From assembly GCF_000143415.4 (NCBI RefSeq), contig NW_003314373.1, positions 186,001 to 250,000 of the forward strand: a stretch of 64,000 nucleotides of DNA, written 5' to 3'. Source of the DNA: Selaginella moellendorffii (lineage: Eukaryota; Streptophyta; Lycopodiopsida; Selaginellales; Selaginellaceae). The translations under genes were made by a program, and so were the position numbers. The notes under the pieces were generated by a model that saw only the letters and a list, made by a program, of their open reading frames with translations, did no database searches and was not told the origin of the DNA. Position 1 is the stretch's first letter, and the number at the start of each line of letters is the position of its first letter. Below, piece by piece: positions 56,941-64,000 of this stretch.

Positions 56941-58075
56941 TGTAAGGAACCAACTCGCCGAGGTGTCGTAGGCTAAGGGAACCCCGAAAGCATGACCAAA
57001 ATGACAAAGAGTTCATCGGATGGGACCAAGTCAAAGATCGAGTCCAAGACCGACTCTAGGACCGAGTTCGAGATAGAGTCCGGAATCGAGTCCAAGACCG
57101 ACTCGGGGACCGAGTTCGAGTCCGAGTTCGAGACGGAGTCCGAGATCCGAAATCGGGTCTGAGACCGAGTCCGAAGTCGAGTCCGAGGTCGGGCCCGAGA
57201 TCGGGTCCGAGATCGAGTCCGCGATCGAGTCCGAGACCGAATCCGAAGTCGGATCCGAAATCGGATCCGAGATCGAGCCAGAGACTAAGTCCAAATACTA
57301 ATACGGGTCAAGGGGTGAAAGCCCAAAGCGTGCGTCCCCCAGGGGGGGGGGCTGCAGGGGGTTCCAAAAGTATAGTAGGGATAGTGAGGTCCAGGAACCA
57401 GTTTAGAAGGGACTCTCCAGTGGGGCTCCCAAACTGACTTGAGGTTGGGACTGGGACCGAGGGGCCTTGGGTGGGAGTGAGCATGGACTTGGTTGGTGCC
57501 GGAGGGGCCATCCAAGGAAGTGCTCAAGAGCAGCTCCCACTCCCGAAAGGGAAACCGATTGCGGTGCTCCCGGCTCATGTGGAGTGGTGCCCCACTTGAG
57601 TACCATGCGGCTCATTGGTCCTCGCCCTTCCTAGGGGCTTGGGCCTTCCTTCGGGATGGAAGTGGGGGGCGAGAGGTACCCATGCCGGGCCGTTAGGCCA
57701 CGGTGTTTCGCCCCGGCGTCCCGAAGCAAGTGTTGCACTCAAGACTTGGGATTTAGAGGGTCCCATGATCAAGTCTTGTGGTACCAAGGGATGTTAGGAA
57801 CCTGGAAGCTTGGTGTGCTTGGCTGCTTGTGCTTGCGGGGAGTGTAGCCGAACCTTAAGTCCAGTCTAACCCGGGGAGGGGGATTGGGAGTGATTTGGGA
57901 ATCCGTGGAAGGATGGCTAACGCTCCATTGCTCGTGCAGTGAGTAGCTGAAACCAAGTAGGAGCTGGTACCATAGGCGAGAACCTTGGCAAGGGAACTTA
58001 GCAAAAGCCAAGGCAATGTTGGACGGATAGACGAGGTAAGCTGGCAAATTGGAAAGGAAAAATTTGTGGCTTACA
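56941..58075 (+). repeat. 3' LTR (1135 bp)
   Basis: Same ends as the 5' LTR. Substitutions relative to it lie at about 57190, 57608 and 58016. The 14-bp length difference is a 12-bp unit lost from the minisatellite plus two single bases. Confidence 0.95.
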
Positions 58076-58080
58076 TGGAG

Positions 58081-58116
<36 letters not shown>

Positions 58117-59194
58117 TCCGAGTCCGAGTCCGAAATCGGGACCGAGACCGAATCCGAGTCCAAATATTAATACAGGCAGTTGGGTGAAAACCCAAAGCAA
58201 TCCCCCCGGGGGGGGGGGGGGGGGGGGTGGCAGGGGTTTCCAAAAAGCCTAATAAGGAAAATGTGGGGGTTTGGAGCCTAGTGGAGCCAGTTTGGCCAGG
58301 AAAGGCCAGTTTGGCCTAAAAAGGCCATGCCCAGTGTTGGGTGATGAATTGACTACTAAGAAGTCCAAGACTAGAGTGAATACGGACCGACAAACGGGGT
58401 AGCTTGGCGAAGTGTTCAAAAGCTGGCTCTAGTTCCCCCGGAAGATTGACTGGCTGATGCTCTCAGTCCAAGTGTGGGTGGCACTACCTACTTGGATACC
58501 TCGCGTGGCTCAACGGAACCTTGCTCTAAGCCCATGGCTAGAGCACCCAAAGGCGGAAGGCGGGGAGAGTACCCATGAGGCCCGCGTAGGGCCACGGTGT
58601 TCCGAAATGTTGTCCCAAAGGCCTAGATTGTGGAAAGGAAGAGGAGTAGCCCTCTGGTGTGGTGACCAAGGATACAGTCAGGTGGTGAGGAAGTCCCAAA
58701 GGACCGTGGGACTTAGTGGTCGGGCCTGTGGGCCTCAATCCAGTGGTAGTGTTGGCGAACATGGCTATGGGTAGAAAGGGACTTGGTGGGGAATGGAAAA
58801 AGGATATTGGGGAAGGCTCTTCCCCATGTCTGTGGGCATCCTATGGATGCTAAGGAGTGGATCTAGGATGATCACTCATGGATGGATGGCCCAGTCTTTG
58901 ATAGACGGGACCGTGATGTAGGTGGTGTCAAACCACCAGGTGACCAAGGTGAATGGGCATAGCCTTAGCATAACGGGCTGATGTGTCGGTGGTACCTTGA
59001 GGTGTTGGTTGTGGGATCAGACACGTGGAGCACTTAAACCAAGTGCAATGGTTGAGTGGCATGGATGCCATTCTTGGGGCTAGCAAGTCCCTAAGTCCAA
59101 AATGGGACTTACGGAGGTTGTGAGTGAGACTCCTCCAAGTGGTCGGAGGTGTGGTTAAGTGACTAAACTAAAATGGAAAATTTAGTCGCTTACA
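58076..59194. mobile_element. 3' part of the older interrupted LTR
   Basis: It resumes the GAGTCCGAGACC repeat and then follows the order of the younger LTR at lower identity (CCAAATATTAATAC, GGTGAAAACCCAAAGC, a long G-run at about 58207-58227, GGTTTCCAAAA). It ends TTAGTCGCTTACA at 59194, the same terminal CTTACA. It is an older, related LTR. Confidence 0.7.
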
Positions 59195-59201
59195 GTCTTC
59201 T

Positions 59202-59904
59202 CCTCTAACTCTAGAGCAGCAATTAGTGCAATTGCTTGATGCTATGCGATTGCAATTGAACAATCAAACTCAATTGATGGCGGCATTCACGGCATGTGAT
59301 ATAGCTCCTCCTGCTCTTGGTGCCAATCCTCGCGTTTGGTTAGAGTTCTTTCATGGGAATCCTAGGAATGATGTGTACTATTGGTTCGATCACTTCACAG
59401 TGATTGCCACCTATCATTCTTGGGATGATGCTTGACGTTTACGTGAGTTTCCCACATGGCACTGCAATGGTACAATGGTTTGAGTGTAGCCACTCATGGG
59501 GACTAGAGTGTTCTCTTCAAATGCATATTTGGACATGTTAACGATTGTGATGATACCTTCCAACAATTGTATCATCTTTGTTAAGAGCCATCTAAGTCGC
59601 TGATACAAGTTTCCAAAACCTTTTATTTTGTGTAGAGCTAAATTTGTCAAAACGGATCAAGTTAGGAATGTTATGGCCAACACTTTGTCAAGATTTTGTC
59701 GGACTTGTGTATGCACTTGCTCCAACCACCCGTGACAATGCTTTTCGTTTGGCACAATGTTATAAGACATCACTTCTTCAACTTTTTGCTACACGTCCTT
59801 CCACTCCACTTCTTGTGGGCGATGGTCCTATTCTAATGGAAGTTGATGCTGCTGCTACTCAAGTCCAAGGACAAGGGCGAGGTTGTGGTCATGGCCGAGC
59901 ATAG
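59202..59904 (+). pseudogene. decayed gag of the older Gypsy-type element
   Basis: Begins just after the older LTR. Frames give LLDAMRLQLNNQTQLMAAF, then ALGANPRVWLEFFHGNPRND and YYWFDHFTVIATYHSWDDA before a stop, and after frameshifts ALAPTTRDNAFRLAQCYK and a QGQGRGCGHGRA tail. This is the layout of a Gypsy capsid gene. Several stops and shifts make it non-functional, and no pol follows in the window. Confidence 0.7.
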
Positions 59905-60543
59905 CGCAAATCTTCATTTCTGGCACACTCCCTCACCAGCCCTGCCTATGGTGTTGCTCACGCACTGCGCAGAAGTGAGTTGATCCTGAAAGGAGCCTGG
60001 ATTGTATGCCCGACTACCATTCTACTTGCCCTTGTTATCCTTGTGAGCACCTCCTCTAGGAGCTTACAAACGCACAGACTCTCACGGGAATGCCCACACA
60101 ACCACATCTGAGCAGAGCAGCAATGGAGCCGTGCATGGCATAACACCTATCGCCACACCCTCTTTCCTTCCCGGCCACACATGCATCTTACCCATTGGCC
60201 GCCACAACATTAAGTTGATATTCCCACTAACCATGGCCACCAGCCCTGGCCCGGGCCTGGGGTGGCCTCCCCTTCCCAAGAACCATGGCTTCCAAAGCTG
60301 CCCCAAGCCTAGGATCGGACGGCTGGATCCTATTGGGCCCTTCGTTCTTATTATTATAGATAAATAGATAGATATTTACACTTGTGATGTTGTGTGTGGA
60401 CACGCACATCCAGCTGACGCACCACATTGTAATCTTACACGTTTAAAACACGAGCGGCCAGCTGGAAATACAGAGCTGCATGAGTAAATGTGCGCCTGGA
60501 TCAAGTTTCGCATTACTACGATCTATAGCAAGAAGAGTGTAGT
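59905..60543. other. intergenic, no gene seen
   Basis: Upstream region of the dioxygenase gene. It contains an ATAGATAAATAGATAGATAT tract near 60356-60375. No supported frame. Confidence 0.5.
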
Positions 60544-61680
60544 ATGTCGGCCTCTGGAAATACAGAAACCTCAACAATGAGAGGGATCCCAGTTGGTGTT
60601 CTTGTAGAAGGCCATACTCCCGAGCAGCGTTCTCCTCATCCGTTTCGAATTCCTCATGTCTTCGTTCCTTTCGACAGCAGCTGCGCTGCATTGTCAATGC
60701 TGCTCAAAGGCATTCAGAGCCAAAAGGCAGACATTGAGCATGCACTGCACCAGAGTGGAGCTGTCCTTCTTCGTGGATTCGAAGTACTCACTGCCTCAGA
60801 TTTCAACGATGTACTTGAAGCCTTCGGGTACGATAATTTCGTCTACAATGGTCGTGGGGGACATAAGAAAGCCATCATTGGAAGGGTTGTCACGGCTAGC
60901 GAATTGCCTGTGCATTTTCCTATAGGTTTCCACAACGAGATGGCATACGTGAGTGTTGCTTTCCACCTTGGCAATTATATATACTCATGCTTCGTTTTTC
61001 CTGCTTGTAGCAACTCAAGACACCAAGCAAGGTGATGTTTTATTGCGACATTGAGCCTCCTGACGGTGCCGGAGGCGCCTCACCCATCGTCCAGGGCCAC
61101 ATTGTATACCAAAGGCTCAAGAAAGAGATGCCAGAATTTCTGAAGATGGTTGAGGATAAGGGGCTTACTTACATCAACACTCTGTCCAACGATCCATCAG
61201 CAAAGGATAGCTGGCAAGAAGTGTTGCAAGCATCTACCAAAGAGGAAGCGGAGAAGAAGTAAGTCTTCCTGATTCGTAATTTGCTTCGATAACTTCACGG
61301 TCTCATTCGCAATCAGGGCTAGAGAAGGGAACAATCGCATTGAGTGGAATCAAAACGGCACAGCATCTCTTTTCATGGGACCAAGAATTGGAACAAAATT
61401 TTGCAAGTCAAACGGAAGAACGGTTTGGTTCAACAGCATTGGTGCAACTTACGAGCTCATGCTCATCTCCCCACCTGGAGAACATGGAATAAGCTTTGGC
61501 GATGGCACTCCTTTGAATGAAAAGTTTCTCGCAGCTTGCAACAGGATAATGGAAGAGGAAAAAGTTGCATTCAAATGGCGCAAAGGAGATGTGCTCATCA
61601 TCGACAACGATGCTGTTTTACATGCAAGGGAACCATCGAAACCACCACGAAAAATTCTTTCAGCATTAGCTGCCAACTAA
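60544..61680 (+). CDS. TauD/clavaminate-synthase-like iron(II)/2-oxoglutarate dioxygenase
   Basis: Three exons in frame: 60544-60948, 61011-61258, 61317-61680, giving 338 residues. This matches plant clavaminate-synthase-like proteins such as AT3G21360, which belong to the TauD/TfdA dioxygenases. The iron site is His-x-Glu in IGFHNEMAY and a distal His in NDAVLHAREP; the 2-oxoglutarate-binding Arg is expected in the end segment (KPPRKILSAL). Other family words are GAVLLRGFEV and DIEPPDGAGGASPIV. The substrate is unknown; the name reflects fold similarity, not clavam synthesis. No targeting signal is obvious. Confidence 0.92.
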
Positions 61681-61952
61681 AATAAGAGTAGTTTCGAGTG
61701 TTGACGTCGTTGAAGTCTTACTCCTTTCGAACTCTATTCCTATTCACGCCGTTCGAGTGACTGCCCCACGGCCCATCCCCACTATGAACGACCCGGTCCG
61801 GGTATAGTCTATCTATCTGTGTTTATAGTTTTGTGGTGACCATCGAGAAGCATAAGACTTTATGAATGCAATGCAATTGAGAGTTTTCACTCCACGGCCC
61901 AGGCTCCAGTCCATGCTCCACAGTCCTCGCTTATGCAACGTGGCTTTTTCTC
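61681..61952. other. 3' flank of the dioxygenase gene
   Basis: No frame supported. Confidence 0.5.
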
Positions 61953-62581
61953 ATGAAAAGGGCGAACGACAGTCCTGATTGTCAGCTCCATGGAATAGTA
62001 GGTGTTGCCAATGGCAATCCGCAAGGACACGATTGTGGCAGCATCCATCTCAGGTTTGTTGGACTTGTTTTTTGTATAAAAAGATTTCTGGTTTCATGTC
62101 TTTGTTTCCCCACCCACTTCCTACATAACTTTGTGTTTTAAGAGCCTTTCTAGCTTGTCGTTTAGTACACCTTACAGGTACAAAGGTGTTTTCAAGTATC
62201 TTAAACCAGACTCGGGCCTCAATATCTTGATTGTTCCCATGGGTAAAGATTTCTCCCATTTTCGTTCAAGTATCTAGCCAAATTCCATATCTGGATTATC
62301 GAGTTTGGTAGCATTAATTTGCTCCTCTGCACTTTCTACTGTGGCAGCACTTGATGCTTCGTTTACCAAGGTTACCACAATATTTTTTAACGTGTTTGTT
62401 TGCTTGCGCTCAGGTTCAGGCCTTTCCAGCTCGTCTGCTGGTCAAGTCTACTTTAAACTGGGCCAGGTTTTACGACTGCAACTGATCTGGAACGGTAAGC
62501 TTGTTTATTGTGAACTGAACGTCATGCTCAAGTATCTCGATTACAGGTGAAGATAGGCGATCAGAATATCGAAGATGCTAG
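61953..62581 (+). CDS. possible small spliced gene, not recognised
   Basis: Four exons join in frame by good splice sites: 61953-62053, 62178-62242, 62414-62494, 62547-62581, giving 93 residues. The exons contain HLRYKGVFKYLKPDSGLNIL and AGQVYFKLGQVLRLQLIWNG, which look like real protein. The last junction is doubtful: reading exon 4 in another phase gives VKIGDQNIEDASLGLLF, and further protein-like pieces follow (DFASLPQIVAGKSIPQIRP near 62648-62710 and LIQKSLEARDESDLEQI near 62806-62859). It may be a decayed or longer gene. No family recognised. Confidence 0.35.
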
Positions 62582-62925
62582 CCTCGGTCTTTTATTTGGT
62601 AGTACCGCAAAAAAAAGGTGAACTGTTCTCATACTAATCACTTATAGATTTCGCATCGTTACCTCAGATTGTTGCTGGCAAGAGCATTCCTCAAATCCGT
62701 CCGTGCCAATCTTGTAAGGCTGTTGTTTTGTTCCCTTGAGCGTTTCACAACGCGTTTCTCATTATCAGGTTGTGATGAAGCAACGAGATCTTTAGACTCT
62801 AAATTCTCTTATTCAGAAGAGTTTGGAGGCGCGGGACGAAAGCGATCTGGAGCAGATCAATAGTAGCTGTGCAAGGTTGGTAGCCATGAATTTTTTGAGC
62901 GGGAGATGGAGCTGTTCGCCTAACT

Positions 62926-62998
62926 AAGATGCTCTTTGAATATCCTTCTTTGACTAGTAGTCATAAGATGCTCTTTGAATATGCTTCTTTTGACTAGG
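62926..62998. repeat. short tandem duplication at the PPR start
   Basis: AGATGCTCTTTGAATATCCTTCTTTGACTAG at 62926-62957 recurs with small changes at 62966-62998. The second copy contains the probable PPR start codon. Confidence 0.75.
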
Positions 62999-64000
62999 AT
63001 TGACTACGAACGGAGCCATCTCCTCGATCTTCTCCAGTCATGCCGCTCCATCCCGGCGGCCCACGAAATTCGCAGCCAGATCCAATCCACGCTCGGGGCT
63101 GCCGATGTCTTCGTGCAAAACAAGCTGATCGAGCTCTATGGCCGCGTTGGAAGCCCCCTCGACGCGCAGGAGGTGTTCGATGCCATCGCCCATAATAACT
63201 CCCTCTCGTGGGTCATGCTGCTCAACGCTTACTGTCGCAACAGGCAGCTAGATCGAGCAAACCAGGTTTTTCGCGCGATGCCTCATAGAGATTTAATCTC
63301 GTGGACTTGTCTCCTTACTGCACTTTCCCAAAACGGGCATTTGATTAAAGCCCAACAAGTGTTTGATCAAATGCCTATAAGGGATTTGGTCTGCTGGAAC
63401 TCAATGCTCGTTGCGTACGGAAGAAGCGGAAGAATAGAAGAGGCCGTAAAGGTTTTCGAGGATATCCCCGAGAAAGATCTTATTACGTGGACTTCTGTAC
63501 TTACTGCTTATGCCCATTTTGGGCAGTTGGAAAAGTCACAGGATATCTTTGAGCGAATGCCGCAGAGAAATCTGTTCTCGTGGAATGCTATGTTAGCGCT
63601 CTATGGTGTTAAAGGTTTAATGGAGAAAGCAAATATATTGTTCCAGGTAATGCCCGAGTGGAATTCTGTCTCTTGGACGACGATGCTAGACGAATATTCG
63701 CAAAACGGGTATCTTGGAAGATCTAAACTCGTGTTTGATTCCATGCCAGAGCGGAATTTGATCTCATGGGGCTGCATGCTAGCTGCATATGCACATAACG
63801 GGCACTTAATGGACGCCAAGAGAGTATTTGACACCATGCCAGAGCACAACCTTGTCTGTTTTAATGCCATACTAACAGCATTTGCCCAAAATGGCCATCT
63901 TGCAAAAGCTAAGCATGTCTTTGATACAATGCCGGAGACAAATGTGGTAACGTGGAATGCGATGCTGACGGCATATTTGGACAATGGTCTAGTAGAACAA
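62981..64000 (+). CDS. PPR protein, 5' part, runs off the window
   Basis: Open from the ATG at 62981 to the last base (340 codons), with no intron. Motifs are short (31-residue S type) and follow each other without the longer P and L forms: VFRAMPHRDLISWTCLLTAL, VFDQMPIRDLVCWNSMLVAY, VFEDIPEKDLITWTSVLTAY, and so on, at least eight. Such S-rich arrays are typical of lycophyte and moss editing factors. Whether it ends in E or DYW motifs lies outside the window. Alternatively, translation may begin in an upstream exon spliced at the TAG before 62998. Confidence 0.85.
   Translation, partial: MLLLTRIDYERSHLLDLLQSCRSIPAAHEIRSQIQSTLGAADVFVQNKLIELYGRVGSPLDAQEVFDAIAHNNSLSWVMLLNAYCRNRQLDRANQVFRAMPHRDLISWTCLLTALSQNGHLIKAQQVFDQMPIRDLVCWNSMLVAYGRSGRIEEAVKVFEDIPEKDLITWTSVLTAYAHFGQLEKSQDIFERMPQRNLFSWNAMLALYGVKGLMEKANILFQVMPEWNSVSWTTMLDEYSQNGYLGRSKLVFDSMPERNLISWGCMLAAYAHNGHLMDAKRVFDTMPEHNLVCFNAILTAFAQNGHLAKAKHVFDTMPETNVVTWNAMLTAYLDNGLVEQ

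Larger units (their letters stand above)
50553..58080 (+). mobile_element. complete Ty3/Gypsy chromovirus LTR retrotransposon
   Basis: 7518-bp element (50558-58075) with two LTRs beginning TGTAAG and ending CTTACA, flanked by the 5-bp direct repeat TGGAG at 50553-50557 and 58076-58080. A primer-binding site follows the 5' LTR, then gag, protease, reverse transcriptase, RNase H, integrase and a C-terminal chromodomain, the order of chromoviruses. The LTRs differ by only three substitutions and three indels over about 1.14 kb, so insertion was recent. It sits inside an older related LTR. Confidence 0.95.

Overview
This window looks like nuclear DNA of a lycophyte, most probably Selaginella moellendorffii or a close relative. 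The gene set is that of a land plant: a LOV/F-box/kelch photoreceptor, a chromomethylase, an R2R3-MYB, a GRAS protein, a fasciclin-like protein and a phytocyanin. Introns are very short (mostly 47-110 nt), genes are tightly packed, and there are four intronless PLS-type pentatricopeptide repeat (PPR) genes, at least two ending in a DYW deaminase domain. A Ty3/Gypsy chromovirus is also present. No organism name was given; this is inference.

Left part (1-14.1 kb, mostly minus strand): an unclear edge region, a two-FAS1-domain fasciclin-like protein, a DUF4079 chloroplast membrane protein, a ZEITLUPE/FKF1-type blue-light receptor, a secreted glycine-rich protein head-to-head with a broken Gly/His-rich relative, and a 21-exon chromomethylase with BAH, embedded chromodomain and C5-methyltransferase motifs.

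Middle (14.2-41.2 kb): two DYW-type PPR genes, followed by a decayed inverted copy of the second one's 3' end and a further DYW scrap. Then come a dual-specificity phosphatase, a serine carboxypeptidase, a MYB80-like R2R3-MYB, a small unrecognised gene sharing a 59-bp promoter with argininosuccinate lyase, a phytocyanin that has lost copper ligands, a very long PPR gene truncated in its E domain, a TRM1-family tRNA methyltransferase, a LISCL-type GRAS protein and an EB1 microtubule plus-end protein.

Right part (41.2-64 kb): about 9 kb without convincing protein genes holds a MIR160 hairpin on the minus strand. After it lies an AT-rich island with a 234-bp tandem duplication. Next is a young, complete chromovirus (LTRs 50558-51706 and 56941-58075, target duplication TGGAG) nested in the LTR of an older related element, whose gag remnant follows. 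The chromovirus pol gene carries two apparent spliceosomal introns (47 and 52 nt) plus one stop codon and one frameshift. The window closes with a TauD/clavaminate-synthase-like dioxygenase, a possible small spliced gene and the 5' part of another PPR gene.

Themes: organelle RNA editing (PPR-DYW cluster), DNA and RNA methylation (chromomethylase, TRM1), auxin control through miR160, and recent transposon activity. Exon structures were read by hand from splice sites and reading-frame continuity; no alignment or transcript data were available.
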